Below, piece after piece: positions 18,456 to 26,849 of a stretch of DNA of 64,000 nt (its first letter is position 1; each line of letters starts with the position of its first letter). Under the pieces are notes generated by a model. That model saw only the letters and a list, made by a program, of their open reading frames with translations, made no database searches and was not told the DNA's origin. Source of the stretch: SZUA-442 sp963753185 (lineage in GTDB: Bacteria > Actinomycetota > Acidimicrobiia > Spongiisociales > UBA5794); assembly GCA_963753185.1 (NCBI GenBank), contig CAVWBO010000007.1, forward strand, positions 2,480,001 through 2,544,000, written 5' to 3'. The position numbers were made by a program, and so were the translations under genes.

Positions 18456-19689
18456 CGGCGCCGATCCACAGGTCCGCGACGTTCGTCCCCGTCGATCCGG
18501 TCACCACGAGGTCGCCTGAGGCCTCCAGGGCACGGTGGGAATCGAAGGACGCAATGGCGCGATCGGGATCGACGCCGCTGGCGCGCATTCGTGCGTTGCT
18601 GGCACCGTCTACCAGCGCGCCGGCGGCCGACGTCGGACCGTCCCTCCCGTCCGTCGCAAAGGCGCCGAACATCCCGTCCCGGCCCTCGAGCATCTTCGCG
18701 GCGAGCAGCGCCGCGTGCTGGTTCCGCCCTCCGATGCCGGATCCCCCGACCTCGATGGTCGGCTCACCCGCGGCCACGACGATGCGGCCGTTCCCCATGC
18801 GGGCGACGAAACGATCCAATGCCTCGGGAATGTTCCCTGCCAGTGGCTCGTCGACGAGATCGACGACGGCCCCACCGGCTTCGAGCTCGGCCGATGCGGC
18901 ATCGGCAGCGGTGCGAGGCGATCCGACAACGACGACGATCCCTTCACGAGGCGTCGTGGCACGGTCGCGCCCCCGTTGGACGACAGCCCGAACCGAATCC
19001 GGCACGCCCAGATGCTGGCGCTCGAGGATCTGGCCAGCGCGGCTTCCGAGCTCGCTCGGTATGGACGGCCCCGAAGCAACTGCAGGGGCAGGACCGTGGG
19101 GCAGATCGCTCAGCACGAGCGTGACCATCCGACGTGCCGCTGTTGAGTCCAGAAGGCCTCCCGCCTTGATGGAGCTCACTGCCGCCCTCACCTCGTTCAT
19201 GTCCTCGATCGGGAGGCCGCTCGTGACCAACGCCGCGTTGAGCGCGATCACGTCGTCGGTCGAGACACCCGGAACGGGAACCTCGGCGAGCGCCGAACCA
19301 CCGCCAGACACGCAGAAGATGACGAGGTCGTCGACGCCGACCGTGGTGAGGAATCGAACGAGCTCTTCACCGGCTTCGAAGCTCGCCGCACCGGGGACTG
19401 GGTGGGATCCGAGAATGACCCGTAGGGGACTCGGCGAGGCATGGTCGGTGACAACGACACCTCGCGTCGATCCCGTTACAGAGCACACCGCCCCGGTCAT
19501 CGCTACCGCTGCCTTGCCGATTCCGACTACGACGACCTCGCTCGGGCGAACGTCGAAGCCAAGGCTGTCGTCGCCTCGCCCGATCACGATCCGTCCGGCT
19601 CGTTCCGAGAGGTGATCCCGAACCAGGGCGGCAGGATCGCATGCCGCGACCGCTGCGAGGAACGCGGACAGGAATGCCTGGCGTTCCAC
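18427..19689 (-). CDS. Glycerate 2-kinase (MOFRL/GckA type)
   Basis: A 420-residue kinase of the MOFRL family, which phosphorylates glycerate to 2-phosphoglycerate. Family motifs seen are VVGIGKAAVAM, the SHPVPG turn, the CVSGGGSAL phosphate loop, VLSDLPHGP and the AAGEPTIEVGGSGIGGRNQ block. It feeds glycerate from glyoxylate, serine or sugar-acid breakdown into glycolysis. No pathway partner is adjacent. Its last 29 nt overlap the convergent hydrolase gene. Confidence 0.87.
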   Translation of the reverse strand: MERQAFLSAFLAAVAACDPAALVRDHLSERAGRIVIGRGDDSLGFDVRPSEVVVVGIGKAAVAMTGAVCSVTGSTRGVVVTDHASPSPLRVILGSHPVPGAASFEAGEELVRFLTTVGVDDLVIFCVSGGGSALAEVPVPGVSTDDVIALNAALVTSGLPIEDMNEVRAAVSSIKAGGLLDSTAARRMVTLVLSDLPHGPAPAVASGPSIPSELGSRAGQILERQHLGVPDSVRAVVQRGRDRATTPREGIVVVVGSPRTAADAASAELEAGGAVVDLVDEPLAGNIPEALDRFVARMGNGRIVVAAGEPTIEVGGSGIGGRNQHAALLAAKMLEGRDGMFGAFATDGRDGPTSAAGALVDGASNARMRASGVDPDRAIASFDSHRALEASGDLVVTGSTGTNVADLWIGAVTRSTRGTP

Positions 19690-19791
19690 GCCTGCGGTCC
19701 TCCCGAATAGCTCGTCGTCGTGGCCCTCCGAACGATACGCAGGGAATCCGGCCGACGAGGACGCCCGGCCGATCAGCGGCAGCGGACGCGC

Positions 19792-19822
19792 AGGACGCCC
19801 GGTCTCCTGACACGGGCGTCCT
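19792..19822 (-). terminator. Hairpin downstream of the 19851-20384 gene
   Basis: A perfect 10-bp stem (19792-19801 with 19813-19822) with an 11-nt loop lies just past the stop of the secreted EF-hand-like gene. No T-run follows. The rest of the 161-bp gap (19690-19850) shows no other feature I can support. Confidence 0.5.
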
Positions 19823-19850
19823 GGATCCGTCCTCGATGTCGGGAGGAGCG

Positions 19851-20384
19851 TCAGGCGTTCCCTGCCCCATCGCCGTCCCAGCCACGGCGCTCACGCCACA
19901 TCTGCCCGACAGCTGCCAGTTCCTCTCTGGTGATCTGCCCGTCACTTGCGGAATCTGCCCATGGTCCATCCGGATCGTTGAAGGGGTGGTCGTCCCCGAG
20001 CTGAGCGAGCTCGTCCCGATCGATCACGTCGTCCTCGAGGAAGCCCCGGATGAGCTCACGATCGGCCATCCGCTCCTCACGACGTTCTTCACGATCGGCT
20101 CGCCTCTCCTCGCGCAGTGCCCGACGTTCCGCCCTCCACTCCGAGTGGGCTGCGATGAGTCGCTCGCGCACCTCGTCCGCCTGGGGCTGTGTGATGACAC
20201 CGTCTGCCACCAAACCGTCGAGCACCTCGACGAGTGGCCCGATGGGTTCGGTCGTGTCCGTCGTTTCCGTGGTCGGCTCCTGCGCTACCTGCGCATCGGC
20301 CGGCGCATCAGCCAGGGTCGATGCGATGAACGCTCCTGCCACCAGCACTGCGGCTGCGGCGAGCGATGCGAGGATCGTTTTCAT
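19851..20384 (-). CDS. Secreted charged-helix protein with EF-hand-like loop
   Basis: A 177-residue exported protein. A clear signal peptide (about residues 1-30) and a short Thr/Glu-rich linker lead into a helix-turn-helix segment (VADGVITQPQADEVRERL) of the kind that recurs in small actinobacterial secreted proteins. A very charged Arg/Glu helix covers about residues 83-110. The C-terminus has an Asp-rich loop (DPDGPWADSASDGQITREEL) that resembles a degenerate calcium-binding EF-hand. It follows the two-component gene on the same strand with an 85-bp gap, so it could be co-regulated with that system. The function is unknown. Confidence 0.72.
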   Translation of the reverse strand: MKTILASLAAAAVLVAGAFIASTLADAPADAQVAQEPTTETTDTTEPIGPLVEVLDGLVADGVITQPQADEVRERLIAAHSEWRAERRALREERRADREERREERMADRELIRGFLEDDVIDRDELAQLGDDHPFNDPDGPWADSASDGQITREELAAVGQMWRERRGWDGDGAGNA

Positions 20385-20469
20385 GGTTGGCTCCTTTCAC
20401 CCTTCGCACCATGAGCATCGCGCGCGGGTATGGGCGTGACCTGAGGGAGGCATGAGAGATCGGTGAGAC

Positions 20470-22509
20470 TCACACCGGGGCGATAGGAATGGAGAAGCCG
20501 ACTTCGGCCCCGTCGCGATCCGCGCGGTTTGATGCGAACACAGAGCCTCTGTGTTCGGTAGCGACCTGTTCGACGATGGAGAGGCCGAGGCCCGAGCCGG
20601 GGTTCGTGCGGGCTCGATCGGACCGGTAGAAGCGTTCGAAAACGTGAGGGAGATCTCCCTCGTCGAAGCCTGGACCCTCGTCGCGGACCGTCACCCTGCC
20701 ATCCTCCACGACGACCTCGATCATCCCGTCCTCTGGCGACCATATCCCTGCGTTGGTGAGGAGGTTCACAACAGCGCGTTCGAGGGCATCGCGTCGACCC
20801 ATCACCGTCGAATCGTCGCTCGTGAGGTCAATCGGCCGGTCCGTTCGACGACGGAATCGCTCGATCGCGGACTCCACGACGTCGGCGAGGGCAACCCGTT
20901 CCATCGGACCCTGTTCGCGTCCTTCCGTGGCGAGATCCACGATCTCGACCACGAGGGAACTGAGCTCCTCGACCTCGGCATTGGCTGCGGCGATCATCGC
21001 CATCCGCTCCTCCTCGCCGACTTCGTGACGTTGGAGAACCTCGAGGTTCGTTCGGAGGGCCGTCAGCGGGGTACGGAGCTCGTGCCCCGCATCGCGCACC
21101 AGCCTCACCTGCTGCGCCTTTGACTCCTCAAGCTGCTCGAGAAGTCGGTTGAATGCCCGTGCAAGGGACGCCACCTCGTCGTCACCATGCGTTTCGAGTC
21201 GATCACCCATCCGCCTCGTGGCCGAGATCGCCCCGACGGACTCCTCGAGCCTCTCGATCGGCCTGACGGCTGTTCGAGACACGAGGGCCCCGAGCGCGAT
21301 GGCAAGGCCGATTCCCGCGATCCCCCCGACGAGGAGCATGCCGGAGAACCGGCGAAGCGTCTGGTCCGCCTCGGTGAGGGGGCGTGCGACCTGTGCGACG
21401 GCGCCGGACCCTGACCGAGCTACGGTGGCCACCCTCAGGTGCACGTCATCCACCCAGATCGAACGGAGCTCCGCGACCCCAACGCCGACGTCTTCGGGCT
21501 CCGGAACCGGCAGTTGGAGGGCATCGGTACCGACGTTGATCGTCGAACCGCCCGGCAGGATGATCTGGTAGTAGACGGCGTCGAACTCGCCCACGCGGCC
21601 AGGACTGAGGAGGGCGCCCACCCTCCCGCCAGCTCGGAACAGGTTGGCTGGAAAGTCCCTCTCGGGAGCCCTCTCGATGATCGAGGCTCGGGCGAGCAGG
21701 CTCTCATCGATCGGGTCGAGGATCTGTTGGCGGGCCGCCACGAACGAACCGAAGGTGACGACGACGACCGTGACGCCAACCGCCACCGCGGTGGCGACCG
21801 TGATGCGCCTGCGGATCGTCATGTGCTCGCTCGCAGCACGTACCCCGACCCCGCGCACCGTGTGGATGATGCGGGGTTCCCCACCCGACTCCGTCTTCCG
21901 CCTGAGGTAGCCGATGTACACGTCGAGCGAGTTCGAGGTCGTCTGGAAGTCGATCCCCCAGATCTCCTCGTAGAGCGTGTCACGGTCAAGCACGATGCCC
22001 GGTGCCCTGGCCAACAGCACGAGGAGATCGAACTCGGTCTTCGTGAGATTCAGGTCCCGTCCGCCTCTCGTTGCTGTACGTGCGGCGGGATCGATCATCA
22101 GATCGCCGAAACCGATCACGGACGACACATCCCCTGCTGCCCTCCTCAGAAGCGCACGGACGCGTGCGAGGAGCTCATCGAGTGCGAACGGTTTCGTCAG
22201 GTAGTCGTCTGCTCCCGCATCGAGGCCCTCGACCCTGTCGCCCACGGCAGCCTTCGCTGTGAGCATCAGGATCGGAACGGTGTCACCGGATGCCCTGATG
22301 CGTCGGCATGTCTCGATTCCGTCGAGATGGGGCATCATGACATCGAGCACGATGAGATCGATGGGTTGGGAGCGGATCGTGGACAGTGCGACGGCACCGT
22401 CGGTTGCCGTGTCGATCACATACCCCTCGAAGGTCAGGGCGCGCTGGAGTGCGTCACGAACGGCAGCGTCGTCCTCGACGACGAGGATCCGGGAAGGGGC
22501 ATCGCTCAT
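20470..22509 (-). CDS. MprA/MprB-like response regulator and histidine kinase read as one ORF
   Basis: A 679-residue reading frame that joins an OmpR-type response regulator and a sensor kinase. Residues 1-229: receiver with phospho-acceptor Asp56 (LIVLDVMMP), Thr84 and Lys106 (TKPF), then a winged-helix DNA-binding domain. Residues 230-679: kinase starting MTIRRR, a transmembrane helix, an extracytoplasmic domain of about 130 residues, a second helix, HAMP, the H-box with His476 (DAGHELRTPLT), the N-box (NLLTNAGIW) and the G-boxes. The domain order (regulator first) is not that of hybrid kinases. The joining reading frame depends on one G at 21843-21846; without it the regulator would end in the usual VRGVGYVLR and overlap the kinase ATG as ATGA. 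I therefore suspect two genes joined by an indel, real or from sequencing. Confidence 0.85.
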   Translation of the reverse strand: MSDAPSRILVVEDDAAVRDALQRALTFEGYVIDTATDGAVALSTIRSQPIDLIVLDVMMPHLDGIETCRRIRASGDTVPILMLTAKAAVGDRVEGLDAGADDYLTKPFALDELLARVRALLRRAAGDVSSVIGFGDLMIDPAARTATRGGRDLNLTKTEFDLLVLLARAPGIVLDRDTLYEEIWGIDFQTTSNSLDVYIGYLRRKTESGGEPRIIHTVRGVGVRAASEHMTIRRRITVATAVAVGVTVVVVTFGSFVAARQQILDPIDESLLARASIIERAPERDFPANLFRAGGRVGALLSPGRVGEFDAVYYQIILPGGSTINVGTDALQLPVPEPEDVGVGVAELRSIWVDDVHLRVATVARSGSGAVAQVARPLTEADQTLRRFSGMLLVGGIAGIGLAIALGALVSRTAVRPIERLEESVGAISATRRMGDRLETHGDDEVASLARAFNRLLEQLEESKAQQVRLVRDAGHELRTPLTALRTNLEVLQRHEVGEEERMAMIAAANAEVEELSSLVVEIVDLATEGREQGPMERVALADVVESAIERFRRRTDRPIDLTSDDSTVMGRRDALERAVVNLLTNAGIWSPEDGMIEVVVEDGRVTVRDEGPGFDEGDLPHVFERFYRSDRARTNPGSGLGLSIVEQVATEHRGSVFASNRADRDGAEVGFSIPIAPV
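21843..21846 (-). other. Four-G run where one base decides RR-HK fusion
   Basis: On the coding strand the run is GGGG inside GTCGGGGTACGTGCTGCG. As written the frame continues from the regulator into the kinase. Removing one G gives codons for GYVLRAST and then TGA, the stop overlapping the kinase ATG (kinase ATG at 21822-21820). Confidence 0.75.
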
Positions 22510-22565
22510 CGGCCCCATCGTACGGTCGGCACCTGAGAGAGCCGTGAACACTTCGTGAGAGCGAC

Positions 22566-23477
22566 ATGAGGGATCGGGTCGACACGGCACCGGTACGCTC
22601 CCCAACCGTGAGCTGGTCCATCGAAGAACGCACCGTCATCGTGACAGGCGGCAACTCTGGAATCGGACGGGCAACGGCCGGTGCCCTCAGCGGTGCCGGA
22701 GCCCACGTCGTCATCACCGCTCGTGATCCCGAGCGTGGGACGAGGGCTGCCGCCGAGATCGCGGCGGAGTCCGGGGGAAGGGTCGATGCGATGCTCCTCG
22801 ACCTCGAGGATCGCGAGTCGATTCGTGGCTTTGCGGAGCAGGTCTCGGACCGCGCAACCGACCTCGCCGTCCTGATCAACAACGCAGGCGGCATCTTCGG
22901 ACGCAGGGAACTCACCCGCGATGGGGTGGAGCGTACGTTCGCAACCAACCACCTCGGTCCGTTCCTCCTGACCCACTTGCTCACCCCCTTGCTCGCCTCC
23001 TGCGCGCCGAGCCGCGTCATCAACGTCGCATCGTCAGGGCACGGATACGCACGCGAAGGAATCCCCTTCGATGACCTGACCTGGGAACGACGCTATTCGA
23101 TGAGGGGGGCGTACGGGGTCTCGAAGCTCGCCAACATCCTCCATGCCAGGGAATTCGACCGCAGGCACCGACCCGAAGGGGTATCCGGCTATTCGATGCA
23201 CCCTGGCCTGGTGCGCACATCGATCGGCAGGGACGGTGACTCGCTCGTCGCCTCGGTCGCGTGGAGGATCACGTCCTGGAGGCAGCGATCCCCTGCCGAA
23301 GGCGCCGACACGGTCGCGTGGCTCGCGACCGCCGACGACGATCCGGAGCCGCACGGCGGATACTTCGAGGACCGCACGGAGGCCCGCTCCACACGCCACG
23401 CTCGTGACGACCAGCAGGCGGAGCGGCTCTGGCGGGTGAGTGAGGAGCTCCTCGGATTGGCGGGAGCGTCCCCGTGA
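22566..23477 (+). CDS. Short-chain dehydrogenase/reductase (retinol dehydrogenase-like)
   Basis: A 303-residue classical SDR. The cofactor loop is TGGNSGIG near residue 28, an Arg follows strand 2 (TARDPERG, favouring NADP), the NNAG motif is present, and the catalytic YGVSK follows the Ser-containing VASSGHG. The overall pattern resembles the retinol dehydrogenase/WW-domain oxidoreductase-like group; the substrate is unknown. The start may be ATG 22566 or GTG 22608; the latter removes a non-conserved leader. It is divergent from the RR-HK gene, and its stop overlaps the next gene (GTGA). Confidence 0.85.
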   Translation: MRDRVDTAPVRSPTVSWSIEERTVIVTGGNSGIGRATAGALSGAGAHVVITARDPERGTRAAAEIAAESGGRVDAMLLDLEDRESIRGFAEQVSDRATDLAVLINNAGGIFGRRELTRDGVERTFATNHLGPFLLTHLLTPLLASCAPSRVINVASSGHGYAREGIPFDDLTWERRYSMRGAYGVSKLANILHAREFDRRHRPEGVSGYSMHPGLVRTSIGRDGDSLVASVAWRITSWRQRSPAEGADTVAWLATADDDPEPHGGYFEDRTEARSTRHARDDQQAERLWRVSEELLGLAGASP

Positions 23478-24595
23478 CACCCACCGACTTCGGGGACGAC
23501 ACACCGGTCCCGTCGACGACCCCTCCCCCGATCTGGAAGCGGGCGGTCTCGGTCGCGATAACCGTGGCAGTCCTCGTCATCGTCTTCGGATTCGTCGTCC
23601 CGCAGTTCTCCGACTACCGATCGATCCTCGACGTGCTCATCGACATCAGCCCCGGTGCGTGGATCATCCTGTCGATCGTGTCGGTCGCCTTCCTCGTCGC
23701 CTATCCGATCGTGCTCATGTCCGTCCTCGACACGCTGAGATTCCGGGAGGCCTTTGCCAACCACATGACGGGAACAGCAGTCACCAACTCCCTCCCATCC
23801 GGTGGTGCCATAGCCATCGGGCTCAACTACGCCATGTACCTGTCATGGGGCTTCACTCCGCACTCCGTGTCGGCCGGACTCCTGGCGGCTGGGGTGTGGG
23901 ACTGGTACGCGCGCATCGCACTTCCCGTGCTCGCGGTCGTCGCCATCGCCATCGCGGGCGAGGCTCTCGGGTGGATGTGGATCGTCAGCATCGGTGGCGC
24001 CGTGTGGGTGGCATTCTCCATCTGGCTCGTCGTGACCCTCCTCCGATCGGAGACAGCCGCCCAGGGAATCGCCCGGTGGCTCAACCGTGTGGTCGCTCGC
24101 ATCTCTGCCGTCCTGCGCAGGGAACCGCCCGACACCTACACGGCGGTCATGCAGTTCCGCACCGACCTGACGAGCGTGATCTCGACGAGGGCCCTTCCGC
24201 TCACGGCAGCCACCGTCGGCAACCATGTCGCCATGGCAGGCCTGTACACGGCATCCGTCTACGCGGTCGGGATCACGACCGACGAGATACCGATCCCCTG
24301 GGTCGTCCTGTCCTTCGCACTGGGCCGGTTCCTCGTGATGATCCCTGTCAGCCCCGGTGGCCTGGGTCTCGTCGACCTCGGTTGGATCGGGTTGCTGACC
24401 CTCGGTTGGCAGACGACGAATCCCGGCGAACCCGTTGATGCCGCCCTCATCGCGGCAGGCGTCCTGCTGTTTCGGGCATTGAGCCTGCTCCCGCCCATCC
24501 CCATCGGCATGGCATCGTGGATCTTCTGGCGCTCGAACCGATCGTGGCGGCAGGACTGGAGGGAACGCCGTCGGGGCGAGACCGAGGCGGTGTGA
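23474..24595 (+). CDS. Flippase-like membrane protein (LPG synthase TM-region family)
   Basis: A 373-residue polytopic protein with about eight membrane segments. The block NHMTGTAVTNSLPSGGAIA and the later RFLVMIPVSPGGLGLVDLGW match the lysylphosphatidylglycerol synthase transmembrane-region family (UPF0104), whose stand-alone members are proposed lipid or glycolipid flippases. The GTG start overlaps the SDR stop as GTGA, so the two are coupled. No soluble MprF-type synthase domain is attached. Confidence 0.8.
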   Translation: MTPTDFGDDTPVPSTTPPPIWKRAVSVAITVAVLVIVFGFVVPQFSDYRSILDVLIDISPGAWIILSIVSVAFLVAYPIVLMSVLDTLRFREAFANHMTGTAVTNSLPSGGAIAIGLNYAMYLSWGFTPHSVSAGLLAAGVWDWYARIALPVLAVVAIAIAGEALGWMWIVSIGGAVWVAFSIWLVVTLLRSETAAQGIARWLNRVVARISAVLRREPPDTYTAVMQFRTDLTSVISTRALPLTAATVGNHVAMAGLYTASVYAVGITTDEIPIPWVVLSFALGRFLVMIPVSPGGLGLVDLGWIGLLTLGWQTTNPGEPVDAALIAAGVLLFRALSLLPPIPIGMASWIFWRSNRSWRQDWRERRRGETEAV

Positions 24596-24609
24596 TCAGG
24601 CGATCCTGA

Positions 24610-25140
24610 TCAGAGCGGCCATCCGCCACTGATCTCGATGTCGAGCACTGCCTGGACGACGAGGGTCAGGATGAGCCACGCACCCCATCCGACGGCCATC
24701 GTGGCGATCGCCTTCGCCGTCGAGAAGTCCATGCCCTCCCTGATCGCAATCACCGCCGCTATGAGTGCCCAGATCGCCCCAACGAACCCGAGCCACGGGA
24801 TCACGCCGATCGCGAGCGGTGCATAGGAGAACCCGATGACCCTCACCATCTCGCCGAAGTCGGACGTGCCTGCGAACAGGCGGCTTCCGATCAACAGGGC
24901 GATCGCCGACCATACGAGCCATCCGATCACTCCCGTGACAGCGCCAGCGAAGGCGCCCGCGATGACGTTCACCTCGGTCGCGAAGGCTGAACCGACGCCA
25001 CCGAGGGCCGTCGCCGTCAGGACGACGATCGCGGCAGAGCGAGTGAGTGATGTGTCTGCCTCCGCCTCGTTGTAGAACTCGACGTCGAGCATTGCTGCGC
25101 GGATCACGCGTGCGATCGGTTCGGGGATGCCGGTCATCAT
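24610..25140 (-). CDS. YIP1-family membrane protein
   Basis: A 176-residue protein with four to five membrane helices. A short cytoplasmic N-terminal helix (IARVIRAAMLDVEFYNEAEAD) precedes the membrane core, and the RVIGFSYAPLAIGVIPWLGF segment is characteristic of Yip1-domain proteins in bacteria. The role is unknown. I favour the MMTGIPEP start over an ATG eight codons upstream. It is convergent with the flippase-like gene. Confidence 0.75.
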   Translation of the reverse strand: MMTGIPEPIARVIRAAMLDVEFYNEAEADTSLTRSAAIVVLTATALGGVGSAFATEVNVIAGAFAGAVTGVIGWLVWSAIALLIGSRLFAGTSDFGEMVRVIGFSYAPLAIGVIPWLGFVGAIWALIAAVIAIREGMDFSTAKAIATMAVGWGAWLILTLVVQAVLDIEISGGWPL

Positions 25141-25193
25141 CCCCGAGTATCGCGGGGTACGCACGCAACGAGGCCGCCGGCCCAGCTGCGCGG

Positions 25194-26051
25194 TCAGTCG
25201 AGGTCAGCTCGCCACTGCGCCAGGGCACGACCGATCTCGTCGGGTGAGTCCTCCTGGATGAAGTGCATCCCCGCGACCGTGACCTCCCGCTGGTTCGGGA
25301 AGCCTCGTGCGATCTCGCGCTGTCGCCCGACCAGGATGCTTCCCGGTTCGGCGTTGATGAACAGCTTTGGGATCGGGGTCTCGGTGAGCCACGCCGAGTA
25401 CTCGGCCACGATGTCGTGGACGTCCTGTGGAATGCCGTCGATCGGGATCTGCCTCGGCCAGGTGAGCATCGGGCGTCGAGCCTCACCGGGCTCGACGAAG
25501 GGCGCTCGATACGCGGCCATCTCCCCATCAGTCAGAGTCCGAATGATGGATGCGGGCAGGATCCGCTCCACAAACAGGTTCCTTTCGAGCACCAGGGCCT
25601 CTCCGGCGTCGCTTCGCATGGCCTCGAAGATCGAGCGCGCCGCATCCGGCCAGTCCTCCCAGGTCACCGGCGCCACGATGGCCTCCATGTACGCGATGCC
25701 CGCCACCCGATCGGCGTTCCTGCGCGCCCAGTCGAACCCGAGTCCGCTGCCCCAGTCGTGGAGGACGAGCGTGACCCGATCCCCGAGGTCGAGCGCCTCG
25801 AGCAGCCCGTCGAGGTACTTTCGGTGCTCGACGTATGTGTACGAGTACTCATCGGAGTGAGGGAGCTTGTCCGAATCGCCCATGCCGATCAGGTCGGGAG
25901 CGACGCATCGGAACCGATCGGCGAGATGGGGAATGACGTTGCGCCACAGGTACGACGAGGTTGGATTGCCGTGGAGGAAGACGATGGGGTTACCTTCCCC
26001 GACCTCGACGAAGGCCATCGTCCGCCCAAGCACAGCCATCGTCGACTTCAC
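25194..26051 (-). CDS. Haloalkane dehalogenase-like alpha/beta hydrolase (DhaA/LinB group)
   Basis: A 285-residue enzyme that by motif set belongs with subfamily II haloalkane dehalogenases, which cleave carbon-halogen bonds by hydrolysis. The halide-contact Asn is in FLHGNPTSSYLWRN. The nucleophile Asp and second halide-contact Trp are in LVLHDWGSGLGFDWA, the acid Glu in GIAYMEAIV, and the His in GMHFIQEDSPDEIG. That covers the full HLD-II catalytic set. The GTG at 26051 is chosen because GGAGG lies 7 nt upstream; longer frames are not supported. Substrates cannot be read from sequence. Confidence 0.87.
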   Translation of the reverse strand: MKSTMAVLGRTMAFVEVGEGNPIVFLHGNPTSSYLWRNVIPHLADRFRCVAPDLIGMGDSDKLPHSDEYSYTYVEHRKYLDGLLEALDLGDRVTLVLHDWGSGLGFDWARRNADRVAGIAYMEAIVAPVTWEDWPDAARSIFEAMRSDAGEALVLERNLFVERILPASIIRTLTDGEMAAYRAPFVEPGEARRPMLTWPRQIPIDGIPQDVHDIVAEYSAWLTETPIPKLFINAEPGSILVGRQREIARGFPNQREVTVAGMHFIQEDSPDEIGRALAQWRADLD

Positions 26052-26276
26052 CCTGGCACCTCCATCGGCAAGCGTAGCCAGCATGCCGGCCACGGTACTG
26101 CGGGCGGAGGCCTGCCCCGTACTGAGACCACATGGTGAGGTCGGAGGGACACACATTCGGTGCACTAGTCATCGCGTCGTCCAGTGGAACCCTTCTTGGC
26201 ATCTCGGAAGCGGGCGGTACATTGGTGCTTGGGCTTGGAACAAACGGGAGGCGCGGACTTCTCTGAAGGGAAATAC

Positions 26277-26513
26277 ATGTCCACGCACGAAACGGCCGAG
26301 CAGATCCCTAGGCACGAGGAGCTAGATTTCCTCGCCGAGGTCATCGAGCTGCCGGTCAATACCGCACCGTCGTTCTACCAACGCAACAGCGGCGCACTCC
26401 CGAAGTCCGATAGGGGCATGAGTGACGCGCACCGCCGCACCCAGCTGCCGAAGGCCGACAACAGCGACGTGACATCCCTCAAGGAGCGTCTCCTCGGCCT
26501 CTTCAACCGATAG
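26277..26513 (+). CDS. Small hypothetical protein
   Basis: A 78-residue soluble protein of unknown function, rich in charged residues. ATG 26277 is preceded by GAAGG at 5 nt spacing. The C-terminus (SLKERLLGLFNR) is an amphipathic basic helix of the sort that can bind membrane or partner proteins. Its third-codon GC is lower than in the neighbours. A second tiny gene follows 58 bp downstream, and the pair ends at a terminator. Confidence 0.6.
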   Translation: MSTHETAEQIPRHEELDFLAEVIELPVNTAPSFYQRNSGALPKSDRGMSDAHRRTQLPKADNSDVTSLKERLLGLFNR

Positions 26514-26571
26514 CACGCCGTTCCTGCCCCAAACGCTCAAGTCTCGAGCCGACCACGCCGATAAAGCCGCC

Positions 26572-26742
26572 ATGAAGATGTTCAGGCGCAACACCTCCGA
26601 CGAACGTCGGGAGGATCGTGACTACGACGAAGCGGTGAACGACCGGATGAAGTCGGTCCTGAACCGCTCCACGACCCACGACGACGCCGCACTCGTCGAG
26701 CAGCGCATTCGGAACATGTCCTACGGGACGAACAAGCGCTGA
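26572..26742 (+). CDS. Very small hypothetical protein
   Basis: A 56-residue ORF starting MKMFRRNTSDERRED and ending NMSYGTNKR. Nearly all codons end in G or C, as in real genes here, which argues it is coding although short. It is strongly charged, with alternating Arg and Asp/Glu, and has no membrane segment. No clear ribosome site is seen, and a second in-frame ATG at 26578 is possible. It probably shares a transcript with the 26277 gene. Function unknown. Confidence 0.5.
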   Translation: MKMFRRNTSDERREDRDYDEAVNDRMKSVLNRSTTHDDAALVEQRIRNMSYGTNKR

Positions 26743-26767
26743 AACGAGCGATCATCTCGATTCGCAT

Positions 26768-26790
26768 GACGAGCCGTGCGGCTCGTCTTT
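26768..26790 (+). terminator. Rho-independent terminator
   Basis: An 8-bp perfect stem (26768-26775 with 26780-26787), a GTGC loop and a following TTT lie just after the two small genes and before the DivIVA-domain gene. Confidence 0.75.
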
Positions 26791-26849
26791 CCGCGCCACC
26801 ATGGGGTCCATCCTGTATCGTGTGACGAGGGGCACACACGGAGGCAGGG

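Noticed and set aside
17444..19615. Open frame of more than 700 codons overlapping the anchored hydrolase and the glycerate kinase
   Set aside because: It covers two genes with clear catalytic motifs in other frames and is Arg/Pro-rich, typical of high-GC shadow frames.
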